NCBI RefSeq assembly: GCF_014204545.1
Contig: NZ_JACHLJ010000002.1
Span: forward strand, 372,001-436,000
Length of the DNA stretch: 64,000 bases
DNA from: Brevundimonas vesicularis
Lineage (GTDB): Bacteria > Pseudomonadota > Alphaproteobacteria > Caulobacterales > Caulobacteraceae
Direction: 5' to 3'
Shown: piece by piece, positions 1 through 10,507 of the stretch
How the letters are laid out: each line of letters opens with the position of its first letter
Numbering within the stretch: position 1 is the first letter of the stretch
Translations under genes and position numbers: made by a program
The notes under the pieces: generated by a model
What the model was told of the DNA's origin: nothing
The model's database searches: none
The model's input: the letters and a program-made list of their open reading frames with translations, nothing else

Positions 1-296
1 TGTCGAAGATCGACCCGCCCCAGAACGTTCAGGACCTGCCCCTGCGCGTGGTCACCCCGGCCTTTATGATCAGCGAGCTGAAGAAGGCCTTCGAAATCGG
101 ATTTCTCCTTTTCGTTCCGTTCCTTGTGATCGATCTGGTGGTGGCCAGCGTGCTGATGTCGATGGGCATGATGATGCTCCCTCCGGTGGTGGTCTCCCTC
201 CCCTTCAAGTTGATCTTTTTCGTGCTGGTGGACGGCTGGCGATTGGTCGCTGGAAGCTTGGTCGAGAGCTTCCAGCGGGCGTCCGGTACCGGATAA
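1..296 (+). CDS. fliP: Flagellar biosynthesis protein FliP, C-terminal part
   Basis: The last 97 residues of FliP are present; the gene starts outside the window and the first complete codon is at base 3. FliP forms, with FliQ and FliR, the inner-membrane export gate of the flagellar type III secretion apparatus. The family's C-terminal signature is clear: [18 protein letters not shown] followed by a long hydrophobic stretch containing [20 protein letters not shown]. The gene ends with TAA. No other flagellar gene follows; the next gene encodes an HU protein, so this is probably the edge of a flagellar operon. The family call is secure, but nothing can be said about the N-terminus. Confidence 0.95.
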   Translation, partial: SKIDPPQNVQDLPLRVVTPAFMISELKKAFEIGFLLFVPFLVIDLVVASVLMSMGMMMLPPVVVSLPFKLIFFVLVDGWRLVAGSLVESFQRASGTG

Positions 297-410
297 TCCC
301 CCGCCCCATATGGCTTTAAGCGTCATCGGCGCTTGCAAAGCGTATGGAAATCCGTGTTGATCCCCCGGTCCTCGCTCGGAATCGGGCGACTAACACTGGA
401 AACGCTTCTT

Positions 411-689
411 ATGACCACTCAAGCCGAACTGATCGCCGCCGTCGCCAAGGACGCTGGTGTTTCGCAGGCCGACGCCGGCAAGGTGCTGACCGCGATCGTC
501 GAAAACATCCACTCGACCCTGAAGTCGGGCGGCGACATCCGCATCTCGAACCTGGGCGTCTTCGACACCGCCGACCGCGCTGAGCGCGAAGGCCGCAACC
601 CGGCTACCGGCGCGACCATCAAGATCGCCGCCTCCAAGGCCGTGCGCTTCCGCGTCTCCAAGCCGCTGAAGGACGCCGTCAACGGCTAA
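411..689 (+). CDS. HU family DNA-binding protein
   Basis: A 92-residue nucleoid-associated protein that would bind and bend DNA as a dimer. The length is normal for HU/IHF. The DNA-binding arm carries the signature GRNPATG at residues 61-67, with the intercalating proline at position 64. Start chosen at ATG 411 because MTTQAELIAAVAKDAGVS aligns with the usual HU N-terminus; an in-frame TTG at 333 would add a 26-residue non-homologous leader. The gene stands alone between fliP and a convergent TPR gene. HU-alpha and HU-beta types cannot be told apart by eye. Confidence 0.93.
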   Translation: MTTQAELIAAVAKDAGVSQADAGKVLTAIVENIHSTLKSGGDIRISNLGVFDTADRAEREGRNPATGATIKIAASKAVRFRVSKPLKDAVNG

Positions 690-697
690 GCCTTTTC

Positions 698-716
698 GGT
701 CCTGCGATGCAGGACC
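698..716 (+). other. Stem-loop after the HU gene
   Basis: A perfect 8-bp hairpin, GGTCCTGC-GAT-GCAGGACC, starts 9 bases after the HU stop codon, in the gap before the convergent TPR gene. It is not followed by a T run on either strand, so it is not a classical intrinsic terminator. It may protect the 3' end of the hup mRNA or help termination in both directions. Confidence 0.5.
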
Positions 717-767
717 GGCAATGCTCGACGGGCGGGGGGCGCGATGCGATCTCCGCCCGCTTCAATT

Positions 768-3617
768 TCAGGCGGCGCTCTTGGCGTCAGCTTCTTTTCT
801 GAACGCCTGTTTGGCGCTGTTGACCCAGCCGACGAAGGTGTCGGCCTGGCTGGACAGATTGGCGAAGTCGCCCGTCCCCGCCACGCCCGACAGATTGTCG
901 TCCAGCGCGACCCGCAGCGCCGCCGCCGACCGCGCGCCGGGAACCATCGGCCCAAAGCGCCCGCTCAGCCGCTGCAACGCGGCCCGATCGCCGGCCAGCG
1001 AATAGCCGACGCCCGCCCGGATCAGCCAGCTTTCCTCGGCCGGCGTCAGCGGCGTGGTCGCGGTCTTGTAACGATCGCCCAGCCGCGCCTCATAGATCGG
1101 CGCCGCCTCGCCCCACTTCTGCTGCTTCCAGAAGATGTCGGCCCGCACCTCGCGCGCCGGGTTCGACTGATCCCGGTCCAGCACCTCCAGCGCATGGTCG
1201 AACCGGCCCAGATCCATCAGGGCGCGCGCCTCCAGCGCCCGGCGCTCGCTGTTCATCGCATTGGGCAGCAGTGTGGTGCGCGAGCCCCAGATGGCCTGCA
1301 ACGCCTTCTCCGGCTGGCGGTCCATCAGATAGACGGTGGCTAGATTGGTCGCGACCTGGGCCTTGGCCACCCCGTCCAGGCGCTCGTCCACCTGGTGCTT
1401 CAGCAGTTCGGCGGCCTGATCCAGCAGGTCCACGTCGATCAGCCGGCGCGACAGACGCCGCACCATCTCGTCGCCGTCCGCCCCGATCGGGGTCAGTTCG
1501 CGGAAGTCATAGAACAGCGCCAGCGCCTGCACCGGCTGCAAACCGTCCGCCGCCCCGTCCAGGAACAGGGCGCGGAAGGCGTTCGCCTGATCCGCCTGCA
1601 CCTCGGCTGCGCCCGGCACGCCCGCCATCCGCTTGCCCGCGCCGCGCAGGGCGTCCAGCGCCTCGCGGTATCGCCCCTGCTGCAGATAGATGCCTGACAG
1701 TTTGCGCACGACCGCCATCTCGGTCGCATCCCCGCGCCAGCGCCATTTCAGCTGTTCCAGCTGGGCCGTCGCCTGATCCGGCGTGATCGCGCCCTTGTCC
1801 AGCTCCAGGCTGATGGCGCCCAGTTTCGCCGGCGTCGCGATTCCGTCCAGCGGCGCGCGCGCCACGGCCTTGTAGACCGCCAGCGCCCGGCTCTTGTCGC
1901 CGTTCAGCTCGAACATCCGGGCCTGCACCAGACGCGCGGTCAGTTGATCGACCGCCGGCGCATCCTGGCTGAACACATAGGTCAACAGCTGCTGGGCGGC
2001 GGCGAGATCATTCAACTGAATCGCGGCCATGGCGTGGGCCGCGCCGAACCGCGCGCGCCATTCCTTGGGGAAGCTGTCGATGGCCGGGGCGCCGGCGGCG
2101 AAGTTGCGACGTGCCCCCTCCCAGTCGCCCATCTCCGAGGCGATATAGCCCAGCCAGACCTTGGTCGCCGGATCGTTGGCCAGGGCCGCGCCCGCGAAAT
2201 CGACCTGTGCCTCTTCCAACCGCCCGACTCCGACACGCGCCACGCCGCGCAGCCCCCGCACCTCAGGCTCGCCTTGCAGATTGGGCGCCTTGGCGATCAG
2301 GGCGTTCAGCACCCCGATGGCCTCATAGTTCAGGCCCGACCCGACCAGGAACCGCGCCAGCGCCATCCGCGCCTCGATCGGCGCGCGCGGATTGTCCGCC
2401 GCCGCGATCGTCTCCAGCCCCGCTGCGTCTTGCAGCCGGCGATAGCGGTCCGAGAATCCCGCCTCGCCCGTCGCGGCCCAGGCCTCGTCGATCAGCGCCG
2501 GATAGGCCGCCCGCTTGGGCGCATCCGCATTGTGGTCGCCCGTCTCCAGCCCGGCCGTCGGCGACGACAAGGCCAGCCCCTTGGGCCGGCTCAGGGTCAC
2601 CAGGTCGCCCGCCGCCTCGATCTTCAGGTCGTCGGCCGACGTTTCGACCGCCAGGCCCTGCGCGGTCGGGATCAGGCTCAGATCGACCGTGCGCCGTCCG
2701 CCGGCGTAACCCTTGCCGGGCGCCAGTGCCGTCACCGCCGCGAACCGGTCCCCGACCAGCGGATCGGTCAGCCAGACCGCCTTGGTCGCCCCGGCCATCT
2801 GCGCCACCAGCACCGGCGCGCCGTCGTCGGACCGGCCAACCTCGACCCCGCCCGCCGCACCGTCTGAGCCGCCCAGGGTCACGGTCCAGGTCCCGCCCTG
2901 CCCCTGCGCCGAGACGCCCAGCCCTTCGGGTTCGGCGATCCTCAGGGCCGTATAGCCCGGCCCCGCCGCCCACTGGGCGTTCTTGGCCGACCCCAGCGCC
3001 TTGGCGCCGCTCATGTCCATGCGCGCGGCCGTGTCGAACACGACCCACACGGCAGCGCCCCGGCGGAAGACGGCCGCCCCCACCGGCGCGCCCCAGTCGA
3101 AGGTCAGGACGGTCTTGCCGCCGGCCGTCTCGGCCCGCACCGGCACCACGGCCTTGGTCGTCTGCGGCTTCGCCGCGTCCCCGCCCTCCGGCGCCTTGCC
3201 GGGCGCATAGAGGTTCAGCCACACCGCCCCGTCCGCCACGCCCGAGCGCGCATCCGCGCCCTCTTCCAGCGTCAGGATCAGGTCCGTGCCGCCCGCGCCC
3301 CGGCTCGGCCGCGTCTCGACCGACTTCACCCCGGCCGGCGGATCGACCTTCAGTCGCGAGACGTCGGGCGCAGCGGTGGTCCCCAGCCGAACGACGACCT
3401 TGTCGCCCTCGCGGCTGACGCGCGAGCGCACCCCGATCACGCCGCCGAACTCGACCCGCGTGAACTCGGCGTTTGCGCCGATATTGATGGACAGCGGATC
3501 TCGCGAGCGCCCGACTTCCTGGGCCAGCGGCGCCATCGGCGCGAACACGACGGCGCCGGCCGTGGCGGCGGCCACGGTCGTCTTCAGGATGCGCTTTGTC
3601 GGCGAGGCCCCGGACAT
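768..3617 (-). CDS. Large exported tetratricopeptide-repeat protein
   Basis: A 949-residue protein of unknown function. It begins with a signal-like segment (basic KRILK, then an Ala/Val-rich core ending MAPLAQ), so it is probably exported. The first third is rich in predicted beta strand and its pattern resembles an AMIN-like domain. From about residue 370 onward it is alpha-helical with many TPR-like helix pairs (for example LGYIASEMGDWEGARRNF and LSGIYLQQGRYREALDAL). ATG 3617 was preferred over the upstream in-frame start at 3638 because GGGAG lies just before it. TPR content suggests a scaffolding role in the periplasm, perhaps for envelope or motility machinery, but this is inference from structure only. 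Confidence 0.75.
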   Translation of the reverse strand: MSGASPTKRILKTTVAAATAGAVVFAPMAPLAQEVGRSRDPLSINIGANAEFTRVEFGGVIGVRSRVSREGDKVVVRLGTTAAPDVSRLKVDPPAGVKSVETRPSRGAGGTDLILTLEEGADARSGVADGAVWLNLYAPGKAPEGGDAAKPQTTKAVVPVRAETAGGKTVLTFDWGAPVGAAVFRRGAAVWVVFDTAARMDMSGAKALGSAKNAQWAAGPGYTALRIAEPEGLGVSAQGQGGTWTVTLGGSDGAAGGVEVGRSDDGAPVLVAQMAGATKAVWLTDPLVGDRFAAVTALAPGKGYAGGRRTVDLSLIPTAQGLAVETSADDLKIEAAGDLVTLSRPKGLALSSPTAGLETGDHNADAPKRAAYPALIDEAWAATGEAGFSDRYRRLQDAAGLETIAAADNPRAPIEARMALARFLVGSGLNYEAIGVLNALIAKAPNLQGEPEVRGLRGVARVGVGRLEEAQVDFAGAALANDPATKVWLGYIASEMGDWEGARRNFAAGAPAIDSFPKEWRARFGAAHAMAAIQLNDLAAAQQLLTYVFSQDAPAVDQLTARLVQARMFELNGDKSRALAVYKAVARAPLDGIATPAKLGAISLELDKGAITPDQATAQLEQLKWRWRGDATEMAVVRKLSGIYLQQGRYREALDALRGAGKRMAGVPGAAEVQADQANAFRALFLDGAADGLQPVQALALFYDFRELTPIGADGDEMVRRLSRRLIDVDLLDQAAELLKHQVDERLDGVAKAQVATNLATVYLMDRQPEKALQAIWGSRTTLLPNAMNSERRALEARALMDLGRFDHALEVLDRDQSNPAREVRADIFWKQQKWGEAAPIYEARLGDRYKTATTPLTPAEESWLIRAGVGYSLAGDRAALQRLSGRFGPMVPGARSAAALRVALDDNLSGVAGTGDFANLSSQADTFVGWVNSAKQAFRKEADAKSAA

Positions 3618-3740
3618 ATCTCCCGACCCATGCCGCACAAGGCCTTTAATCGCGGTTAACCGCCGTTCACCGTGATGAGGGATGGCGTTAGGACAACCGG
3701 TCCACGCGACAGCGCCGATTTAAGCGCCCATAGTCGTTCC

Positions 3741-4130
3741 ATGACCGATTATCCGCGCCTCAGCACCCTGAAGACCGGCCTGGCCTGTCGCTGCCCCCGC
3801 TGCGGCAAGGGACCGCTGTTCAAGGGCTATCTGACGCTTCAGGCCGACTGTCCCGAGTGCGGGCTCAGCTACGCCTTCGCCGATCCGGCGGACGGCCCGG
3901 CCTTCTTCGTCATGACGGCCGTCGGGGTGGTGGGGATGATCCTGCTGATGGTGTTTGACTTCACCGTCCACCCGCCGATCTGGGTGCATCTGGTCGTGAC
4001 CCTGCCGATCCTGGTCGCCCTGTGCCTGGGCTGCCTGCGCCCCTTCAAGGCCTGGCTGGTCGCCGAACAATATGTCCACAAGGCCGCCCCGCCCGAGTTC
4101 TCCTCGAACGGCAAGCACGGGCCCTTCTAG
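3741..4130 (+). CDS. DUF983 family membrane protein with zinc-ribbon motif
   Basis: A 129-residue protein with an N-terminal pair of CxxC knuckles (CRCPRCGKG and CPECG, about 17 residues apart) that could bind a metal. Two hydrophobic segments follow: FFVMTAVGVVGMILLMVF and IWVHLVVTLPILVALCLG. This arrangement is typical of DUF983. ATG 3741 was chosen because MTDYPRLSTLKTGLACRCP matches the family's N-terminus; longer in-frame starts upstream add only a low-complexity leader. Its stop overlaps the stop of the convergent next gene by 4 bases. Function is unknown. Confidence 0.85.
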   Translation: MTDYPRLSTLKTGLACRCPRCGKGPLFKGYLTLQADCPECGLSYAFADPADGPAFFVMTAVGVVGMILLMVFDFTVHPPIWVHLVVTLPILVALCLGCLRPFKAWLVAEQYVHKAAPPEFSSNGKHGPF

Positions 4131-4702
4131 GGTTCGATCACCGTCAGCTCGGGCCAGCGCGCCCGCGCGCTGTCGACGGCCTTGGTCCAGCCCCTGGCCA
4201 CCGGCCGGTTCGGGTTGGGCCGGATCGTCATCGCGAACACGTCGTCCAGCCCGAAAGGTGCGGCGATGCTGAGGCTGTCGTCCGCCTCCAGCCGCACCCC
4301 GACCGCAAAGGTCGGCGCCACGAACCGCCCCAGCGCCTCATCCGTCGAATGCAACGGCGCATAGGGTTCGCCGAACCGGTTCTGGAACCACAGGTGCACC
4401 CGCGCCTGGTTGCGGACCTCGACCTGGCTGCGGACCGGTTCGTCGAAGGCGGCGGCGACGCGTTTGATGACGACGTCCTCGGCCTCGTAGGACAGGTCCG
4501 AACCGTCGAAATAGGCCAGGTCGTAGTCCTTGACCCCATAGGCCGCCGGCCGCCCGGTCCTGGCGTTCCACACGGCCTGATAGACCGCCCCTGACACCAG
4601 CCGCCAGTCGGGCAGGTCCAGCGCCCTCACGGTCGTTAGGACGTGCATCAGGCCAGCGTCGGCGCGCACGGTGGCGGCCAGTTCCGCCTCCAGGTCGCTC
4701 AT
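4127..4702 (-). CDS. Nucleotidyltransferase-family protein (DUF925-like)
   Basis: A 191-residue protein resembling the DUF925 group of minimal nucleotidyltransferase-fold proteins. The segment VSGAVYQAVWNARTG followed by KDYDLAYFDGSDLSYEAED matches the family's core, including the acidic D-x-D pattern (DYDLAYFD). Substrate and activity are not known. Its ATG overlaps the thiD stop by 4 bases (ATGA), so it is probably translated together with thiD as the last gene of an SMR-thiD operon. It could be unrelated to thiamine metabolism; the link is positional only. Confidence 0.8.
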   Translation of the reverse strand: MSDLEAELAATVRADAGLMHVLTTVRALDLPDWRLVSGAVYQAVWNARTGRPAAYGVKDYDLAYFDGSDLSYEAEDVVIKRVAAAFDEPVRSQVEVRNQARVHLWFQNRFGEPYAPLHSTDEALGRFVAPTFAVGVRLEADDSLSIAAPFGLDDVFAMTIRPNPNRPVARGWTKAVDSARARWPELTVIEP

Positions 4703-5499
4703 CCCCGCACCGGCCAGCCGTGGTCCAGCGGCCCGTGTCCGCCGCCCAGGCCGGGCGCGCGGCGGATCGCCTCGCCGACATAGGCCCAGGCTTCGGCCAC
4801 AGCGACCTCCAGCGGCCGCCCCAGCGCCAGCCCCGCCGCACAGGCGCTGGCCAGGGTGCAGCCGGTGCCGTGGGTGTGGCGGGTGTCGACGCGCTCGGCC
4901 TCCAGCACCGTCTCGCCGTCTGCGGTCATCAGCAGGTCGATCACCGTCGGCCCCGACACATGCCCGCCCTTCATCAGCACCGCCCGCGCGCCCATGCCCA
5001 GCAGGGCTTCGCCCGCGCGCCTCTGGCCGTCCAGATCGTGCACGGCGAACCCGGTCAGGGCCTCGGCCTCGGGCGCATTGGGCGTCAGCAGGGCCGCGCG
5101 CGGGATCATCAGGGTCCGAACCGCCTCCACCGCCGCATCGGGCAACAGCGGATGGCCGCCCTTGGCCACCATGACCGGATCGACCACGGCCGGCGAATCG
5201 GCTTCGTCCAGCAGGGCCGCGACCGTCTCGACCACCTCGACCGAGCCCAGCATGCCGGTCTTGACCGCATCGGTCCCGATGTCCTCCAGCACCGCCCGCG
5301 CCTGTGCTGCGATCAGATCCAGTGGCAGCGGATGGACGCCGTGGACCCCCAGGGTGTTCTGCACCGTGATGGCCGTGATGGCGGTGGCGGCGAACCCGCC
5401 CATCATCGTCACGGCCTTGATGTCGGCCTGGATGCCCGCGCCGCCGCCGCTGTCGGACCCCGCCAGGATCAAGACGCGACCTTGATGAAGCGCGCTCAT
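4699..5499 (-). CDS. thiD: Hydroxymethylpyrimidine / phosphomethylpyrimidine kinase ThiD
   Basis: A 266-residue ThiD, the kinase that phosphorylates HMP and then HMP-P to HMP-PP in thiamine biosynthesis. The N-terminus LILAGSDSGGGAGIQADIK and the internal VVDPVMVAKGG and KGGHVSG segments are diagnostic, as is the C-terminal DTRHTHGTGCTLASA anion hole and catalytic region. The frame stays open upstream to 6201, but ATG 5499 is the start because it overlaps the preceding SMR gene's stop (ATGA) and begins the conserved domain. No TPP riboswitch is seen in front of this operon, in contrast to thiC at 42541. Confidence 0.96.
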   Translation of the reverse strand: MSALHQGRVLILAGSDSGGGAGIQADIKAVTMMGGFAATAITAITVQNTLGVHGVHPLPLDLIAAQARAVLEDIGTDAVKTGMLGSVEVVETVAALLDEADSPAVVDPVMVAKGGHPLLPDAAVEAVRTLMIPRAALLTPNAPEAEALTGFAVHDLDGQRRAGEALLGMGARAVLMKGGHVSGPTVIDLLMTADGETVLEAERVDTRHTHGTGCTLASACAAGLALGRPLEVAVAEAWAYVGEAIRRAPGLGGGHGPLDHGWPVRG

Positions 5500-5840
5500 G
5501 CCGCCGCTCCCGAAAACAGTTTCAGCCCGACTATGCCCGCCACGATCAGCAGGATGCAAACGGCCCTGACCGCCGTCGCTGGCTCGCCGTAGATCAGTAT
5601 GCCGACCACCGCCGCGCCCACCGCCCCGATGCCGGTCCAGACCGCATAGGCCGTGCCGATCGGCAGCTTTTGCGTGGCGACCCACAACAGGATCATGCTG
5701 CCCGCCAGCGCGACCAGCACCCCCAGCGACGTCCACGGCCGGCTGACGCCCACGTTCTTGAGGCCCGAGGCCCAAAGAACCTCCAGCAGACCGGCGACGA
5801 CCAGCGTCGCCCACGGATTGATCGACATCACCCAGGACAT
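5496..5840 (-). CDS. SMR family small multidrug / guanidinium-type exporter
   Basis: A 114-residue four-helix membrane protein of the small multidrug resistance family. The conserved membrane-embedded glutamate of helix 1 is present (residue 20, in VAGLLEVLWASGLK). The segment PIGTAYAVWTGIGAVGAAV with GILIYGEP is the usual SMR signature and looks closer to the SugE/Gdx subgroup than to EmrE. It would act as a proton-coupled antiporter in the inner membrane. An alternative start at 5828 (MSINPW) is equally plausible. It overlaps thiD by 4 bases. The substrate is not determined by sequence alone. Confidence 0.9.
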   Translation of the reverse strand: MSWVMSINPWATLVVAGLLEVLWASGLKNVGVSRPWTSLGVLVALAGSMILLWVATQKLPIGTAYAVWTGIGAVGAAVVGILIYGEPATAVRAVCILLIVAGIVGLKLFSGAAA

Positions 5841-5882
5841 GGCGACCAGATGGAACAGGCCGCGGTCCGGAGCAAGCCGCGA

Positions 5883-6239
5883 TCAGCCGCCCAGCGGCCC
5901 CTTGAAGATGAAGAAGGCCCCAACCGCGATGAAGGCGAAGCCGACCAGATGGTTCACCGTCAGCTTCTCGCCCAGATGCAGGACCGAAAACCCGGCGAAG
6001 ACCAACAGGGTGATCACCTCCTGCATCGTCTTCAGCTCGGCCGGCGAATAGACCTGGATGCCGATCCGGTTGGCCGGCACCGCCAGCCAGTATTCGAAGA
6101 AGGCGATGCCCCAGCTGGCCATGACCAGCAGCCACAGCGGCTTGTGATCGAACTTCAGATGCCCGTACCAGGCGAAGGTCATGAAGACGTTCGACAGGCA
6201 CAGCATGACAATGGGGGCGATATAGGCGGTCAGGGGCAT
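5883..6239 (-). CDS. DUF486 / DMT-type small membrane protein
   Basis: A 118-residue protein with four predicted membrane helices. Segments FMTFAWYGHLKF and EYWLAVPANRIG are typical of the DUF486 family, which is distantly related to the drug/metabolite transporter fold. It sits 42 bases upstream of the SMR gene on the same strand, so two small transporter-like proteins precede thiD. No substrate is known for the family. Family assignment is confident; function is open. Confidence 0.88.
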   Translation of the reverse strand: MPLTAYIAPIVMLCLSNVFMTFAWYGHLKFDHKPLWLLVMASWGIAFFEYWLAVPANRIGIQVYSPAELKTMQEVITLLVFAGFSVLHLGEKLTVNHLVGFAFIAVGAFFIFKGPLGG

Positions 6240-6302
6240 GAGGCAGATCAGGGCTGTTGCAGACCTGCCCTCTACACCGGCTGCGACCGTCCGTCGCGGG
6301 GT

Positions 6303-7133
6303 TCAGTTCGCCGCCATCACCGCCGCCTGAACCTTCAGCGCCTGCACCGTCTCGCGCGCGTCGTGGACCCGCACCATCCGCGCCCCGCGCCGCGCGCCTT
6401 CCAGCGCCAAGGCCAGCGACCCGCCCAGCCGGTCCGTCGCCAAGGTCGCTGTTGGATCGATGGCCTGGATCGTGCGCTTGCGGCTGGCGGCGTACAGCAC
6501 CGGGAAGCCCAGATCGATCAGCGCGCCCAACCGCGCCGTCAGCGCCAGATTGTGCGCCAGGGTCTTGCCGAAGCCGATGCCGGGATCCAGCCAGATCCGG
6601 TCGCGCGCCACGCCCGCCGCCATCGCCGCCTCGGCCCGCCCGCGCAGATAATCCCGCACTTCGCCCACCACGTCGTCATAGCGCGGATCCGCCTGCATCG
6701 TGCGGGGTTCGCCCTGCATGTGCATCAGCACCACGTCGCACCCCAGCTCGGCCGCGACCGCCGCACTCTCGGGCGCATGGCTCAGCGCCGTCACGTCGTT
6801 CCACATCGTCGCCCCGGCCGCGACGGCGGCGCGCGCGACGGCGGGCTTCATCGTATCGATGCTGATCGCCCCGCCCCAGCGCGCGCGGATGCCGGCGATG
6901 ACCGGCGCGACCCGGGCGATCTCCTCGGCCTCCCCCACCGGCTCGGCCCCCGGCCGCGTGCTCTCGCCGCCGATGTCCAGCACATCGGCCCCGTCCGCAA
7001 CCAGCCGCATGGCCTGATCGATCGCGCCTTCGGTCGAGGCCCACCGCCCCCCATCCGAGAAGCTGTCGGGCGTCACATTGACGATGCCCATCACCTCCGG
7101 GAGTTCACACGCACTTCTATTCTCGGTGATCAT
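6303..7133 (-). CDS. folP: Dihydropteroate synthase FolP
   Basis: A 276-residue DHPS that joins 6-hydroxymethyl-dihydropterin-PP with p-aminobenzoate in folate synthesis; it is the sulfonamide target. The first signature, MGIVNVTPDSFSDGG, lies at residues 15-29 and the second, DIGGESTRPGA, follows about 30 residues later; the C-terminal SRK motif (AASRKRTI) is present. Length is normal. The gene lies downstream of ftsH on the same strand, a common arrangement (ftsH-folP), but a strong hairpin with a T run separates them here. Start at ATG 7133 gives a short leader before the first motif. Confidence 0.96.
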   Translation of the reverse strand: MITENRSACELPEVMGIVNVTPDSFSDGGRWASTEGAIDQAMRLVADGADVLDIGGESTRPGAEPVGEAEEIARVAPVIAGIRARWGGAISIDTMKPAVARAAVAAGATMWNDVTALSHAPESAAVAAELGCDVVLMHMQGEPRTMQADPRYDDVVGEVRDYLRGRAEAAMAAGVARDRIWLDPGIGFGKTLAHNLALTARLGALIDLGFPVLYAASRKRTIQAIDPTATLATDRLGGSLALALEGARRGARMVRVHDARETVQALKVQAAVMAAN

Positions 7134-7169
7134 GGTGCGATCTGAGCCCCAAGTCCGCGCGGCGCAACG

Positions 7170-7203
7170 AAAAACCCGCCGGGAGATCGCTCTCCCGGCG
7201 GGT
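7170..7203 (-). terminator. Intrinsic terminator of ftsH
   Basis: A 13-bp perfect stem, ACCCGCCGGGAGA-TCGC-TCTCCCGGCGGGT, lies 24 bases beyond the ftsH stop. Read on the minus strand, it is followed by five T (plus-strand AAAAA at 7170-7174). It would end ftsH transcription before folP, so folP probably has its own promoter or depends on read-through. Confidence 0.85.
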
Positions 7204-7226
7204 CCATCTTCAGATCAGGCCTGGGT

Positions 7227-9182
<1,956 letters not shown>

Positions 9183-9268
9183 TGAGGTCCTCGGTCGTCC
9201 GCGACCCGGGTGGGATCGACGGTCTGGATGTGTCTGTCTGGGAAAATAGGGGCTTAATCAGCGTTACG

Positions 9269-10507
9269 CTATCGGGTGGCGGAAATCAGGTCGTCTTCGT
9301 GCGTCGTTTCGTCCAGCGCCAGCCTGAGCCGTTCCGCGACAAGGCCGCGCCGTTCGACCCCTTCGCCTGCAAGAACCGGGGCCACCGCGTCGTCCCTGAT
9401 CAACACAGGCCAGGCCCCGCGCGTCGCCGCCGGCAGCCGATTGATCTCGGCCCTGTCGGCGTCCGACAGGCTGGCCAACCGCCCCCGCGCCGGAACCACA
9501 GACCAGCCGGGACAATCGGCGCAGAAGACGAACCGCCCGTCCCAAACCGCCTCGACGCCGGGCGTCAGCGCCAGCGGCGAAATGTCTCGTCTGCGCAGCT
9601 CGCCGGCCTCGCGCATCAGCCGCACCGCCGCGCCGACAGCCTCGATCCGCGCCCCGCACAGGGTCGCCGCGAAATCCTCTCCCGCCTTCAGCCGCGTCAT
9701 CAGGGCTTCCAACCGCGCACCCCGAGGCGGCGTCGATCCGCCGCCGACGCAGACCAGGGCGGCCGCCAGCGCGCGCGCGCCCACGTCGCGGTCCACACGC
9801 GCCATGGCCTCGCCCTCGATGATCGGCGGCGCGCCGGTTTTCGTCGGCGCCTGATCGACCGGTTGCTGCGTCGCGCCCGCCAGAGCCTGCCGCGCCCGGC
9901 TGCGGCCGAAACGGGGATCGGCGTTGGCGGGGTCCTCGATCCAGTCGCCCCCCTGCCCCGCCAGCCAGTCCCGCAACCCCGCCCGCCGCTCGCCCAGCAG
10001 CGGCCGCAACAGCATCACGCCTCGACCCTCGGGCCAGGCCGGCGACGGCGACCATTCGCGCACCCGCCCCAGGGTCGAGCCTTCGCTGCGCATCAGATCG
10101 GCCTCGGCGATGTCGTCGGCGGTGTGGGCGAACAGGACGACCGACGCCCCCGCCGCGCGCGCCGCATCGGCGATCAGCCCATGCCGCGCCGCCCGCGCCG
10201 CCGCCGTCAGCCCGGTCGCGGGCTTGTCCCCGTCCCAACTCAACCCGCGCCAGTCGGCTCCGGCGTTCCGCGCCGCCCCGGCCGCAAAGTCGGTCCAGCG
10301 GCCGCTGTCCGCATTCAGCCGATGATCGACGGTCAGGGCCAGCACCGAACGTCCCCGCGTCCGCGCCCAGTCCGTCGTCAGCCGCAACAGGGCGATGGAG
10401 TCTCCGCCCCCCGACAGGGCCAGCGCCAGCGGCCGGCCCGTATCCCGCGTCAGTCGCGCATCCAGCCGCGCGAACGCTCGCGCTCTGAGATCCGGATCAG
10501 ACGTCAG
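9269..10507 (-). CDS. tilS: tRNA(Ile)-lysidine synthetase TilS
   Basis: TilS converts C34 of the minor tRNA-Ile to lysidine, so that it reads AUA. The PP-loop signature LALALSGGGDSIALL is near the N-terminus and is followed by LTVDHRLN and FAHTADDIAEADLMR, both typical. The start is unusual: no ATG, GTG or TTG is available between the PP-loop and a GTG at 10606 that lies about 100 bases inside cpoB. The best-placed codon is a CTG at 10507 overlapping the cpoB stop as CTGA, giving 412 residues. I report that position, with the GTG at 10606 as the alternative. The gene is probably coupled to cpoB translation. Confidence 0.88.
   Translation of the reverse strand: MTSDPDLRARAFARLDARLTRDTGRPLALALSGGGDSIALLRLTTDWARTRGRSVLALTVDHRLNADSGRWTDFAAGAARNAGADWRGLSWDGDKPATGLTAAARAARHGLIADAARAAGASVVLFAHTADDIAEADLMRSEGSTLGRVREWSPSPAWPEGRGVMLLRPLLGERRAGLRDWLAGQGGDWIEDPANADPRFGRSRARQALAGATQQPVDQAPTKTGAPPIIEGEAMARVDRDVGARALAAALVCVGGGSTPPRGARLEALMTRLKAGEDFAATLCGARIEAVGAAVRLMREAGELRRRDISPLALTPGVEAVWDGRFVFCADCPGWSVVPARGRLASLSDADRAEINRLPAATRGAWPVLIRDDAVAPVLAGEGVERRGLVAERLRLALDETTHEDDLISATR

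Noticed and set aside
698..716. Intrinsic terminator of hup
   Set aside because: The hairpin is good, but no T run follows on either strand; it is listed as a stem-loop only.
5500..6201. N-terminal extension of ThiD
   Set aside because: The extra 234 residues run through the SMR and DUF486 genes in another frame and resemble no protein; ThiD is complete from ATG 5499, which overlaps the SMR stop.
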